Below, piece after piece: positions 33,843 through 42,448 of a stretch of 64,000 nucleotides of DNA; the stretch's first letter is position 1; each line of letters starts with the position of its first letter. Location of the stretch: contig NZ_CP044285.1 in the NCBI RefSeq assembly GCF_008728635.1, positions 2,232,001-2,296,000 of the forward strand, in the 5' to 3' direction. Origin of the DNA: Hymenobacter baengnokdamensis. GTDB taxonomy: Bacteria; Bacteroidota; Bacteroidia; Cytophagales; Hymenobacteraceae. Below the pieces are notes generated by a model, which did not search any database, was not told the origin of the DNA, and worked only from the letters and a program-made list of their open reading frames with translations. Both the position numbers and the translations under genes were made by a program.

Positions 33843-33965
33843 CCCCGGGTTCAGGAGGCAAGCAGTGCTGTATTTGCTGCGGTAAGTGCTGCCGAAAAGC
33901 TTACCGGTAAAGGGCTTGCTAAAGCTGCTAAACCGTTGTATATTTAGCCTTTCACAGGCTAAAGT

Positions 33966-35288
33966 ATGCCGGGGGCCATGCGAGTTCGCGTGTTGTTTAG
34001 GTGGAGCTGCCCGTGCTGGGTAGGCTGGCGACTGATAGCTGCGCTTTTGCTGCTGTCGGCCGGCCCGCGCCTGTGCGCTGCCCAAGCGCCTGGGGCCCCG
34101 TTTCGACTCACCAAGCCGGGCTGCCATAAGGTGCGGCTGCCCTTTACCTCCCAGCGCAACCTGCTAATTATATCGGCCTTCCTTAATGGCTGCGGGCCTT
34201 ACAATTTTTTGCTCGATACCGGGGTAAGCGCCAGCCTGGTTACCGACCCACAGCTGGCCGACTCGCTGGGCCTGATGCACGGAGCCCAGTACAAGCTCCT
34301 GGGCGTAGGGGGTGCCGACAGCGGCCTGCGGGCTTATGAGGCAACCAATGTGCGCGTGAAAGTAGCCGGAGCCGAAGCCGCGGATATGAGTTGGCTGGTG
34401 CTCAGCAGCGATGTGCTCGACCTCTCGGGCTACGTGGGAATGCCCGTGCACGGCATTATCGGGGCCGACCTCTTTCGCTCGTTCGTGGTTACTATTTATT
34501 CGGGGCAGCAGCAGCTCGAGCTCTGTGACCCGGCTTACTACAAAGCCCCCAAAGGCCGGCGCTGGACCACGCTGCCGCTTACCCTCGACAACAATAAGGC
34601 ATACTTGACGGCCAGCGTGCAGCAGCTTACGGCAACTGCCGGCAGCACCGACCTGCCCCTACGCCTGCTGCTCGATACCGGCGCGGGCCACGCGCTTAGC
34701 CTCGAAACGACTTCCGACCAGCGCCTGAGCCTGCCGCCTACCTGCCTGCGCACCGACCTGGGCCGGGGGCTCACGGGGCTTATCAGCGGCTCGCTGGGGC
34801 GCGTGGCCACTATGCACCTGGGGCGCTACCAGCTGCCGCAGGTCCTTACCTCGTTTCCCGACTCTACACAGGTGCACGGCCGCCTCACCGGCACCGAGCG
34901 CTCGCGCAATGGCAGCCTGGGCTTTGAGGTCCTCAAGCGCTTCACGGCCGTTATCGACTACCCACATGGCCGCCTGCTGCTGCGGCCCACTCCGGAGCTG
35001 CACGACCCTTTCGAGCACGATATGTGCGGCCTCGACCTGCTGGCGGCCGGCCCCGGCTACCATCGCTTCCTGGTGCAGCGCGTGGTGCCCGGCTCCCCGG
35101 CGGCCTCAGCGGGTATTATGGAAGGCGAAGAGCTGGTCAGCATCAATTTTATGCCACTCACGAATATTTCCATTACGGAGCTGAGCCGCCTGCTGCACTC
35201 GCAGGATGGCCGGGTGCTGTTTATGGTGCTGCGCCGCGCCGATGGCGAGCTGCATCCGGCCAGCGTAAAGCTCAAGCGGCAAATATGA
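33966..35288 (+). CDS. Retropepsin-like aspartyl protease with PDZ domain, secreted
   Basis: The 440-residue protein has an N-terminal hydrophobic signal (WRLIAALLLLSAGPRL), two retropepsin-like halves, each with an active-site aspartate in LLDTG (D84 and D237), and a C-terminal PDZ domain (about residues 345-430, LVQRVVPGSPAASAGIMEGEELVSI). A single chain with both DTG motifs resembles a fused dimer and should be active. Such proteins are common in Bacteroidota; their substrates are unknown. A second in-frame ATG at 33978 is also possible. Confidence 0.85.
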   Translation: MPGAMRVRVLFRWSCPCWVGWRLIAALLLLSAGPRLCAAQAPGAPFRLTKPGCHKVRLPFTSQRNLLIISAFLNGCGPYNFLLDTGVSASLVTDPQLADSLGLMHGAQYKLLGVGGADSGLRAYEATNVRVKVAGAEAADMSWLVLSSDVLDLSGYVGMPVHGIIGADLFRSFVVTIYSGQQQLELCDPAYYKAPKGRRWTTLPLTLDNNKAYLTASVQQLTATAGSTDLPLRLLLDTGAGHALSLETTSDQRLSLPPTCLRTDLGRGLTGLISGSLGRVATMHLGRYQLPQVLTSFPDSTQVHGRLTGTERSRNGSLGFEVLKRFTAVIDYPHGRLLLRPTPELHDPFEHDMCGLDLLAAGPGYHRFLVQRVVPGSPAASAGIMEGEELVSINFMPLTNISITELSRLLHSQDGRVLFMVLRRADGELHPASVKLKRQI

Positions 35289-35356
35289 TTTTGCAGACTG
35301 ACCCTCAGTCATTCGTCGTTACAATCCTATCTTTCGCGGCTGCTTAATTTTCTGCT

Positions 35357-36532
35357 ATGTCTGCCGCTGCCGTGCCCGATACCCTGCCTCCCCCGCTTAT
35401 CCAGGCCAATCAGCACATCTACAGCGATTATTTCCGGGAAGAGTTTACCCAGACGCTCGACGATAATATCCTGCAGCTGCTCGACCGGGTGTGGTTTCGC
35501 TCGCGGCTGGTAGGCTTTGAGCCGTTTCCGCAGCGCAACAACCCGGACCGGCCGCTCATTTTTGCTTCCAATCATTCGGGTATGGCCTTCCCCTGGGATG
35601 CCATTATCTCGCTCTCGCACCTGTGGCGCTACCTGCTGCGCACCCGTGGCACCCTGCGCGACCTGCCCCGGCCGCTATCGGCGCCCATGCTTTCGGCTAC
35701 CAGGCTGATGAACCCCTACCTCATCACGGACTTCTGGAAGAAGTGCGGCAGCGTGGATGCCACCACGCTCAACTTCGAAACCATGATGTACTACCAGGAC
35801 CACAACCTGATGCTTTATCCCGAAGGGGTGCCGGGCATCGGCAAGGGCTTCAATCGCAAGTACCAGCTGCAGCGCCTGGCTACCAGTATGCTGAGGCTCA
35901 GCCTGATGCACGGCACCGATATTATGCCGTTTTACACCATCAACGCCGAGTACCTCAACCCCTACGCCTACAGCTTTGACTGGATAAACCGGCTGACCAA
36001 AAAAATCGGCATTCCGTTCCTGCCCATTACGCTGCTGCTGCTGCTGGTCATTATTCAGCCCTGGGCGTTTTACCTGGCCCTGCCCGCCCAGCTTACCTAC
36101 GTAATGGGCACCCGCATCCGGCCTACCGAACTTACTGCTAAAAAGCACGATGAGCTAAGCCGCGATGAGCTGCTGGCTATCAGTGAGCAGATTCGCCAGC
36201 GTATGCAGGGCGAAATGGATGCCGCCGTGGCCGCTCATGGCCAGCACCCCTACCGCTGGCGCGAGCTTTGGCAGCGCATGCAGGAAAACCGGCGCTTTTT
36301 CCCGTTTTTCCTGCCGTTCGCCTGGCCGGCCGTCTTTACCGAGTTTGAGCGCCGCTTCGTCAAAAACGGCGAGCGCGACTTCGATATGCAGCTCGATAAG
36401 CCGGGGTCGTTCTGGAAAATGATTTGGCGCAACCCGCTCATAATCGCCTATTTTATTCCGGTGCTAGGCTGGGTGCCGCTGGCCATCAAAGGCTACCGGG
36501 ATAACAAGCTGGGGCGTGAAAAGCTGGGGTAA
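35357..36532 (+). CDS. Lysophospholipid acyltransferase-like protein (PlsC/MGAT-type)
   Basis: The 391-residue protein has an acyltransferase core: N72-H73 in SNHSGMAFPWD, an EGVPGIGKG stretch (about residues 157-165, glycerol-phosphate region) and membrane-associated segments near FLPITLLLLLVIIQPWAFYL and at the end (IAYFIPVLGWVPLAI). The classical HX4D motif is replaced by H-x7-D, as in the MGAT-like branch of the lysophospholipid acyltransferase superfamily. It probably acylates a glycerolipid or other acceptor at the membrane; the substrate is unknown. Confidence 0.75.
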   Translation: MSAAAVPDTLPPPLIQANQHIYSDYFREEFTQTLDDNILQLLDRVWFRSRLVGFEPFPQRNNPDRPLIFASNHSGMAFPWDAIISLSHLWRYLLRTRGTLRDLPRPLSAPMLSATRLMNPYLITDFWKKCGSVDATTLNFETMMYYQDHNLMLYPEGVPGIGKGFNRKYQLQRLATSMLRLSLMHGTDIMPFYTINAEYLNPYAYSFDWINRLTKKIGIPFLPITLLLLLVIIQPWAFYLALPAQLTYVMGTRIRPTELTAKKHDELSRDELLAISEQIRQRMQGEMDAAVAAHGQHPYRWRELWQRMQENRRFFPFFLPFAWPAVFTEFERRFVKNGERDFDMQLDKPGSFWKMIWRNPLIIAYFIPVLGWVPLAIKGYRDNKLGREKLG

Positions 36533-36820
36533 TATTAATTATAAAATATATATTAAATAATAAATATTAAGAATTGATTGGTTTCCTGCTCTCGGGTGTC
36601 ATGGCTAGAAAGGCAGCAGCATTTCCCGACCTGATAACTCCGCTGTTCAGCCCTGTTAATCAGCGGCCGGCGTACTTCCAGCTTTAAAAACCGTACCTTG
36701 GGGTGTTGCCGCGCCTGGGGCACGTAAGTTTACGGCAGGTAGTAGGCAAGCCTACTATTGTAGCGAGACAAGGTGTTCACGTTCAATTTCTTCACTCTTC
36801 ACTCTTTACCCTTTTCACTC
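36533..36820. other. Intergenic region, 288 bases, AT-rich at the start
   Basis: The first 40 bases are nearly pure A and T (ATAAAATATATATTAAATAA); the rest is unstructured. No gene, repeat or clear promoter was found. Confidence 0.4.
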
Positions 36821-37303
36821 ATGGATGACCTGTTTAAGAAATTCATCAACACCGGCGTCGGGTTTCTCTCGCAGGGCAACAAGGCCGTGCAAACGGCCAT
36901 CGAAAAGCTGGTAAAGGAGAGCAAGCTTTCGGAGCAGGAAGGTAAAAAAATAATGGAAGACCTGCTGAAAAGCGGCGAAACCAAGCGCACGGACCTCGAA
37001 AAGCAGTTCAAGAACCTCACCGACGGCCTGCGCGAGCGCGTGGGCCTGGGAGCCGACGACAAAAAAGCCGCGCCGGCCAGCAAAGCCAAAGCCGCTGCTA
37101 AGCCCGCCCCCAAAGCGCCGGCCGCTAAAAAACCAGCCGCGAGTTCTGCTGCCAAAGCAGCCGGCACTACCAAAAAAGCCGCCGATAAAGTGAGCGCTTC
37201 CACCAGCAAGGCGCAGCACTCGGCCGCGGCCAAAGCCGGCGCGCCCAAAAAAGCCCCCGTATTATCGGCCGACGACAGCGGCGAGGCGCTTGATACGAAG
37301 TAG
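36821..37303 (+). CDS. Phasin-like protein with histone H1-like tail
   Basis: The 160-residue protein has an N-terminal helical half (residues 1-85) of the phasin/PhaF type (FLSQGNKAVQTAIEKLVKESKLSEQEGKKIMEDLLKSGETKRTDLEKQF) and a C-terminal low-complexity half made of Lys/Ala/Pro repeats (for example KAKAAAKPAPKAPAAKKPAA). Such tails bind DNA in PhaF- and H1-like proteins. A role in polyhydroxyalkanoate granules or nucleoid structure is plausible but not shown; no PHA genes are in the window. The longer frame from 36773 adds a Phe-rich stretch that is not conserved-looking. Confidence 0.75.
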   Translation: MDDLFKKFINTGVGFLSQGNKAVQTAIEKLVKESKLSEQEGKKIMEDLLKSGETKRTDLEKQFKNLTDGLRERVGLGADDKKAAPASKAKAAAKPAPKAPAAKKPAASSAAKAAGTTKKAADKVSASTSKAQHSAAAKAGAPKKAPVLSADDSGEALDTK

Positions 37304-37323
37304 ACAGCTAAATGCCTGAATGC

Positions 37324-37362
37324 AAGAACGCCTTGCGGCACAGTGTGCAGCAAGGCGTTCTT
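37324..37362. terminator. Terminator between phasin-like gene and pdhB
   Basis: AAGAACGCCTTGC (37324-37336) pairs with its complement at 37350-37362. It lies 20 bases after the phasin-like gene and 30 bases before the convergent pdhB end. Confidence 0.75.
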
Positions 37363-37392
37363 GTTCGTGTTTACTGAGTGCCCTGGGCGAAG

Positions 37393-38376
37393 CTATGCCT
37401 TGGCGTAGGTTACTTCCTTCACCGCCTTCAGAATACGGGCTACATTGGGCAGCGACGCTTCGATGAGGGTAGGCGCGTAGGGCAGCGGTACGTCGGCGCA
37501 GGTGATGCGGATAACCGGGGCATCGAGGTAGTCAAATGCGCGGCGCTGCACCATGTAGGCCAGCTCGCCCGAGATGCTGGCCAGCGGCCAGGCTTCCTCA
37601 ATTACCACCATGCGGTTGGTTTTCTTCACCGAGTTGATGAGCGTATCGTAGTCGATGGGGCGCACCGAGCGCAGGTCGATTACCTCGGCCGAAATGCCTT
37701 CCTTGGCCAGCTCGTCGGCGGCGGTGTAGAGCAGCTTCATCATTTTGCCGAAGCTCACCAAGGTCACGTCCTTGCCTTCGCGCACGATGTTGGCCTTGCC
37801 GATTTCGAGAATGTATTCTTCTTCGGGCACCTCGCCCTTGTCGCCGTACATCAGCTCCGACTCCATGAAAATAACGGGGTCGGGGTCGCGGATGGCGGCT
37901 TTCATCAGCCCCTTCGCGTCGTACGGGTTCGACGGCACCACCACCTTCAGGCCGGGGCAGTTGGCGTACCAGTTCTCAAAGTTCTGCGAGTGCTGGCTGC
38001 TGAGCATCCCGGCGTTGCCGGTGGGCCCGCGAAATACGATGGGGCAGGAGTACTGCCCGCCCGACATGGAATAGATTTTAGCAGCTGAGTTAATCACCTG
38101 GTCAATAGCCACCAACGAGAAGTTGAAGGTCATAAACTCGATAATCGGCTTGAGGCCGTTGGCGGCCGCGCCCACACCAATGCCGGCAAAGCCCAGCTCG
38201 GCAATCGGGGTATCAATCACGCGCTCCGGCCCAAACTCATCGAGCATTCCCTGGCTCACCTTGTAGGCGCCGTTGTACTCGGCCACTTCCTCGCCCATCA
38301 GGAAAACCGACGGGTCGCGGCGCATTTCTTCGCTCATGGCCTCACGCAGGGCCTCACGGAATTGAATGGTACGCAT
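37393..38376 (-). CDS. pdhB: Pyruvate dehydrogenase E1 component, beta subunit
   Basis: The 327-residue protein is the beta chain of the E1 component that, with thiamine diphosphate, decarboxylates pyruvate to acetyl units. The pyrimidine-binding domain holds FLMGEEVAEYNGAYKVSQGML (catalytic glutamate region) and the C-terminal transketolase domain has FESELMYGDKGEVP and VIDLRSVRPIDYDTLI. ATG 38376 is the start (MRTIQFREALREAMSEEM). The alpha subunit is not adjacent, unlike many species, so the pair is encoded separately. The gene lies beside a palindromic repeat at its 5' side. Confidence 0.95.
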   Translation of the reverse strand: MRTIQFREALREAMSEEMRRDPSVFLMGEEVAEYNGAYKVSQGMLDEFGPERVIDTPIAELGFAGIGVGAAANGLKPIIEFMTFNFSLVAIDQVINSAAKIYSMSGGQYSCPIVFRGPTGNAGMLSSQHSQNFENWYANCPGLKVVVPSNPYDAKGLMKAAIRDPDPVIFMESELMYGDKGEVPEEEYILEIGKANIVREGKDVTLVSFGKMMKLLYTAADELAKEGISAEVIDLRSVRPIDYDTLINSVKKTNRMVVIEEAWPLASISGELAYMVQRRAFDYLDAPVIRITCADVPLPYAPTLIEASLPNVARILKAVKEVTYAKA

Positions 38377-38465
38377 CAATAGACTAGCAAAAGCCGGCAC
38401 ACGGCCGGTACGCAAAGCTACGATAGGGAAGCAAGAATTGGGAATCGAGGACTATAAAACGTCTA

Positions 38466-38550
38466 TCATTGCGAGCCTGCGAAGCAATCGCAGCAGAACG
38501 AAATCGTTTGGGTATCGTGCCGGTGCGATTGCTTCGCAGGCTCGCAATGA
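38466..38550. repeat. Palindromic repeat, CATTGCGAGCCTGCGAAGC type
   Basis: Perfect 27-base inverted arms at 38466-38492 and 38524-38550 surround a 31-base middle. It sits between the divergent-ended pdhB start and a TPR lipoprotein end. The arm resembles intergenic repeats commonly seen in Bacteroidota and Proteobacteria. Confidence 0.8.
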
Positions 38551-38583
38551 CTGACGGGGCCAGCAACAAGACAGATACTTGTT

Positions 38584-40419
38584 CTACTTCAGCGCTTCCC
38601 GAAAGGCCTTGCCTTGGGCATAGTCCTGAAACTCCAGGTCTTCTACGGCCTGGGTGGCGAGGGCGCGGTTGAGGTGGATGGCTTTGCGCAGCTCATCGGC
38701 CAGGGCGGGCTCGTCGTGGCGGCGGGCGGCCGCCACGGCCAAGCCATAGTGCGGGGCGGCGGCCTGCGGGCGCAGGTCGAGCGCCAGCTGATACTGGGCA
38801 GCGGCGGCATCGTAGGCCCCACGCTGCACCAGCAGCAGCCCCTGGTTCATGTAGTTCTGGTAGCTAGGGCCGGCCAGGCGCAGGCTGGTGAGCGCCTGGT
38901 CGGGCTGGCCCACCTGAATTTCCAGCGCGGCCTTGTCGGAAAATACCTTGCGTAATATATTGCGGGCGCCACCCAGCTTAATGGCATAGTCGTAGTCCTG
39001 CAAGGCTTCCAGGCGCTCCTGGGCGTGGTGGTGGGCCGAGGCGGCACGGTAAAACAGCTCGGCCGTGGGATGGCGGTGGGCCGCCAGCGTAAAGTTGACG
39101 GCCGCCCGGTGGTAATAGTTTTGCTGCACCCGCAGCGATACTTCCTTTTCGGCGCGCAGGGCCAGCACCGTGCCCAGGTTGTAGAATGCCTCCCAGCGCG
39201 CCGTGCTGGCCGCGGCCAGCTCGTAGATGCGCTGCTTTTCGGCCAGCAGCGGGGTGAGCGTGGCCGAGTAGCGCAGCTCCTCGGGCGTAAGGGCGTCGAT
39301 ATCGGCTTCTTTAGCGAGAATTTTCTTGCTCAGGATATATACCTCCGAATCGTAGCGCGGCGGCGCAGTATACGTGACAGCCACGGTGCCCCAGCGCAGC
39401 ACCGGATATATATAATCTTCCAGATAATCGAAGTAGCTGAGCTTGTGCAGCGCCTTCTCCTTCTGGGCAAAGGTGCCGTGCGTGTCGTTGATGATGCTCA
39501 CTACTGAATCCTGCTGGGCGGGCTTCAGCACCGAGTTCTGCACCTGGTTGAGCAGCAGCTCCCAGCTATTGCGGTAGGCCAGGGTGTCGAAGGTAATATC
39601 TTCTACCTTATTGAGATACGAAAAGCCTTTTACGCGCTGCTTGTAGTAGTAAAGCAGCATTTTTACGCGCTTGCTGGCCAGCTGCGGCTTGTGCGCATCG
39701 AGCGAATCGGGCGAGTGGCCGGCCGCGATGAGCACCCGCTGGGTATGCTGATTCTGGTCAATCAGGTCTTCGAGGGCCGCGATATTGGTGCCCAGGTGCG
39801 AGCGGATAAACCACTGGCCCTGGTCGAAATACAGCGGCAGCGTGCGGGTGCCGCTCATGGTATTAGTGGCGTGCTCGGGCAGCAGCGCCAGCAGCGTGTC
39901 TTCCAGCACCACGCGGCGGGCGGGGTCGGCAATGCCGCGAGCTACCAGGGTTTCGGTTTTTGCCGTGAGGCTTTTGCCGTGGGGCTTTAGCTCGCGCACC
40001 TGGCCCCGGGCCAGCAGCTGGCCCGGCGAGCGCCCCGGCGTGTTGGCAATGGTAAAGCGGCGGCGGCTCACGAGGCGGCCCTTCACCGAGTCGTCGTAGG
40101 TAAACTCGCCCTGCGCAAAGGAGAGCCGGCCCACGGTATCGAGGCGCAGGTCATGGTCGTAGCGATACGTAAGCAGCACCTCATACACGGCCCCTTTGCG
40201 CAGGTGGCGGCCAGCCACGCGGGCAGTAGCTTCGAAGGGTACCGATTCGCCCACGGCCGTGAGCGGCGCCGGCTCTACCGACACGCGGCGGCCGGCTTCG
40301 GCCTGCTGCAGCATCTTGGGCAGCGGTGAGCAGCCCGCGAGCAGCCAGGCCAGCAGCAGGCCCGGCAAATAGAGCTTACTTATTGAGTATAAATGCAAAT
40401 CGAAGAAAATTGACGACAA
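38584..40419 (-). CDS. TPR-repeat lipoprotein, unknown
   Basis: The 611-residue protein has a lipoprotein signal (LLLAWLLAGCSPL, Cys at about residue 30), then an N-terminal beta-rich region, a central OmpA-like stretch (VLIAAGHSPDSLDAHKPQLASKRVKMLLYYYKQRV, about residues 231-265) and C-terminal TPR-like helices (AAVNFTLAAHRHPTAELFYRAASAHHH, ALTSLRLAGPSYQNYMNQGLLLVQRGAYDAAAAQYQLALD). A membrane-anchored periplasmic scaffold is plausible. No specific family name is supported. The gene is isolated, following a palindromic repeat. Confidence 0.65.
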   Translation of the reverse strand: MSSIFFDLHLYSISKLYLPGLLLAWLLAGCSPLPKMLQQAEAGRRVSVEPAPLTAVGESVPFEATARVAGRHLRKGAVYEVLLTYRYDHDLRLDTVGRLSFAQGEFTYDDSVKGRLVSRRRFTIANTPGRSPGQLLARGQVRELKPHGKSLTAKTETLVARGIADPARRVVLEDTLLALLPEHATNTMSGTRTLPLYFDQGQWFIRSHLGTNIAALEDLIDQNQHTQRVLIAAGHSPDSLDAHKPQLASKRVKMLLYYYKQRVKGFSYLNKVEDITFDTLAYRNSWELLLNQVQNSVLKPAQQDSVVSIINDTHGTFAQKEKALHKLSYFDYLEDYIYPVLRWGTVAVTYTAPPRYDSEVYILSKKILAKEADIDALTPEELRYSATLTPLLAEKQRIYELAAASTARWEAFYNLGTVLALRAEKEVSLRVQQNYYHRAAVNFTLAAHRHPTAELFYRAASAHHHAQERLEALQDYDYAIKLGGARNILRKVFSDKAALEIQVGQPDQALTSLRLAGPSYQNYMNQGLLLVQRGAYDAAAAQYQLALDLRPQAAAPHYGLAVAAARRHDEPALADELRKAIHLNRALATQAVEDLEFQDYAQGKAFREALK

Positions 40420-40541
40420 ATAAGACCAGGCGGGTAGTAACCCGGTTCGCGCCTTAACGTAAGCTGGTACGTAACGTTTGCCGTTGGTTGAGTTGTATCT
40501 TAGCCCGGCAAAGTTGCATCGCGCCGCTTAAAACTACCCGT

Positions 40542-40760
40542 ATGCACCGCCTTACCGACTTTATCGAATCGCAGTCCTTTGGGCTGTGCTCGGCGCTGGG
40601 GCAGCGCTGGGGCTTTAGTACGCGCAGCATCCGGCTGTCGTTTGTGTATGCCTCGTTCTTTACGTTTGGCTCGCCCATTGTGCTGTACTTTGCCGGGGTA
40701 TTCTGGATGAATATCCGCCGGGCCTGGCGCCAGCAGCGTAGCACGGTGTGGGACCTTTAG
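40542..40760 (+). CDS. PspC-domain small membrane protein
   Basis: The 72-residue protein is mainly a PspC domain: QRWGFSTRSIRLSFVYASFFTFGSPIVLYFAGVFWM includes the typical amphipathic beginning and single membrane segment. PspC-type proteins take part in envelope-stress control in some bacteria; here nothing else of that system is present. ATG 40542 fits the domain start. The stop codon overlaps the end of the convergent glycosyltransferase gene. Confidence 0.7.
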   Translation: MHRLTDFIESQSFGLCSALGQRWGFSTRSIRLSFVYASFFTFGSPIVLYFAGVFWMNIRRAWRQQRSTVWDL

Positions 40761-41794
40761 CGTTCCATTAATTCTGAAAAGCGCTTTTTGCCCCTGGCAA
40801 AATATGCCCACACCACGCTGCCCGCGTAGGTGCCGGCCCGCTGGCGCACCCGTAAATGCGGCTTGGCGAGCTGCCGCCGCTGCCGCCAATAGCCAAGCTT
40901 CTGAAAAAAGTGCAGATGGGCCCGGCCTACGGCCTGGGCCTCTGGCCAGTTGCGGGCCAGCAAAAAGCGCAGGCCGGCTACCCAGTCGAGCACCAGGCGC
41001 AGTAGAAAAGCACCGGCCAACTCGCTGGGAGCTGAGTTTTTATACAGCAGCGCCAGCCCGTTGCGAAAATTGAGGTAGGTTTTGCGCGGGCTCGATTTGG
41101 GCAGCGTGCCGCCGCCTACGTGGTGCACGCTGGCCCCGCCGTGGTACCATATTTCGTAGCCCGCATTTTGGGCGCGCCAGCAGAAGTCGATTTCCTCCAT
41201 GTGGGCAAAAAAGGCGGGTTCCAGGCCGCTCAGCTCGCGCCAGGCGCTGGTGCGCACCAGGCAGCAGGCCCCGCTGGCCCAGGCCACGGGGCGCGGGTCG
41301 TCGTACTGCCCGTGGTCGGTTTCGAGGGTGTCGAAGAGCCGACCCCGGCAAAAGGGATACGCCAGGCGGTCGAGGTAGCCACCGCCGCCGCCCGCGTGCT
41401 CGAATAAGGCAGGGTCGCTGTAAGCTAGTATTTTAGGCTGCACAGCGGCAATGTGCGGGTTGTGTTGCAGCAGCTCGCGCAGGGGCGGCAGCCAGCCGGG
41501 CTGCACGGCCACGTCGGAATTGAGCAGCACAAAAAACGGGCTCTCGAGCTGGGCCAGTGCCTGGTTGTAACCCTCGCAAAAGCCCAGGTTTTCCGCAAAA
41601 AGCAGCAGCTCGACTTGCGGAAAGCCGTGGCGCAGCAGGGGCACAGAGTCGTCGGTCGAAGCATTATCGGCTACCACCACGCGCGCCCCGGCCGCGTGAG
41701 CCAGCACGCCGGGCAGAAATCGCCGCAAAAAATGCTCGCCATTGTAATTCAGGATTACAATGGCGACATCAGTACAGGTTGAAAGAGGAGTCAA
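40757..41794 (-). CDS. Family 2 glycosyltransferase
   Basis: The 345-residue protein has the GT-A fold of GT2 enzymes: VAIVILNYNGEHFLRRFLP, VVVADNASTDDS (nucleotide binding, about residues 39-50), the DxD-like VLLNSDVAVQPGW (about residues 88-101) and WASGACCLVRTSAWRELSG with AFFAHMEEIDFCWRAQNAGY (acceptor/catalytic region). It resembles rhamnosyl- and other sugar transferases of surface polysaccharides. A C-terminal hydrophobic region (AGAFLLRLVLDWVAGLRFLLA) suggests membrane association. Donor and acceptor are not known; no polysaccharide cluster is nearby. Confidence 0.88.
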   Translation of the reverse strand: MTPLSTCTDVAIVILNYNGEHFLRRFLPGVLAHAAGARVVVADNASTDDSVPLLRHGFPQVELLLFAENLGFCEGYNQALAQLESPFFVLLNSDVAVQPGWLPPLRELLQHNPHIAAVQPKILAYSDPALFEHAGGGGGYLDRLAYPFCRGRLFDTLETDHGQYDDPRPVAWASGACCLVRTSAWRELSGLEPAFFAHMEEIDFCWRAQNAGYEIWYHGGASVHHVGGGTLPKSSPRKTYLNFRNGLALLYKNSAPSELAGAFLLRLVLDWVAGLRFLLARNWPEAQAVGRAHLHFFQKLGYWRQRRQLAKPHLRVRQRAGTYAGSVVWAYFARGKKRFSELMER

Positions 41795-41824
41795 GGCGTT
41801 TGGTTTGGCTTCGGCGCCCTAAAC

Positions 41825-42163
41825 TTATGCGCCAAAGCTGCCAAGGTCGAGGCCGGGGATGTTGGGCATCAGGCCGCTGGTCTGGCGCTGGAGCTCCTGG
41901 CGGGCCTGCTCAGCCACGGCTTCGAGGGCTTTGTTTACGGCCGCCACGATAAGGTCGGGCAGCATGTCACGGTCCTCGGGCGTGAGCAGCGAGGGGTCAA
42001 TTTCGAGCTTGGTAAGGGTGCGGTGACCATTGGCCGTGGCTTTTACCAGGCCGCCGCCGGCCTCGCCGGTAGCCGTAAGATGCTGAAGCTGAGCCTGGGC
42101 CGACTGCATCTTATCTTGCAGCTCTTTCACCTTGCTCATCATGCCCATCATGTCGAATGCCAT
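41825..42163 (-). CDS. ybaB: YbaB/EbfC-family nucleoid-associated protein
   Basis: The 112-residue protein starts with the family opening MAFDMMGMMSKVKELQDKMQSAQAQLQ and has the central GGGLVKATANGHRTLTKLEIDPSLL and final DLIVAAVNKALEAVAEQARQE. Members form small homodimers that bind DNA without strong sequence preference. In many bacteria ybaB lies next to dnaX and recR, but here it is on its own downstream of a PID-CTERM gene. ATG 42163 begins the conserved part. Confidence 0.92.
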   Translation of the reverse strand: MAFDMMGMMSKVKELQDKMQSAQAQLQHLTATGEAGGGLVKATANGHRTLTKLEIDPSLLTPEDRDMLPDLIVAAVNKALEAVAEQARQELQRQTSGLMPNIPGLDLGSFGA

Positions 42164-42351
42164 ATATATTAAATATGTAGTTCTGGCGAGCCGGAACAGT
42201 GAATGTAGTAGGTAGTTGAAAGGCGCGCACAATGCTGCGGATGCCTTTGATAAGGGCAACCCAGCAGCGCAAATTTAGTTCAAACCTGCTTCGCGGGCCT
42301 GCGGCAGCTGGCTGGAGAAAGCTGGTTGGGAATAAACAGATACTAGAGAAG

Positions 42352-42395
42352 TTGCAATTTTAAATATTAAAAAATTATTATATTTAAAATTGCAA
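42352..42395. repeat. AT-rich perfect inverted repeat
   Basis: Fifteen-base arms (42352-42366 and 42381-42395) around a 14-base AT-rich loop give a perfect AT-rich palindrome beside the GC hairpin at 42395-42423. It may serve as a terminator in either direction. Confidence 0.55.
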
Positions 42396-42423
42396 AGCCT
42401 ACCTTCGGGTAGAAGGCAGGCTT
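42395..42423 (-). terminator. Terminator of the PID-CTERM gene
   Basis: AAGCCTACCTT (42395-42405) pairs with AAGGCAGGCTT (42413-42423) with one mismatch; on the minus strand the AT-rich repeat with TTTTAAAT follows. Confidence 0.65.
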
Positions 42424-42448
42424 ATAACAGATACGAGCTAAATGCAAA

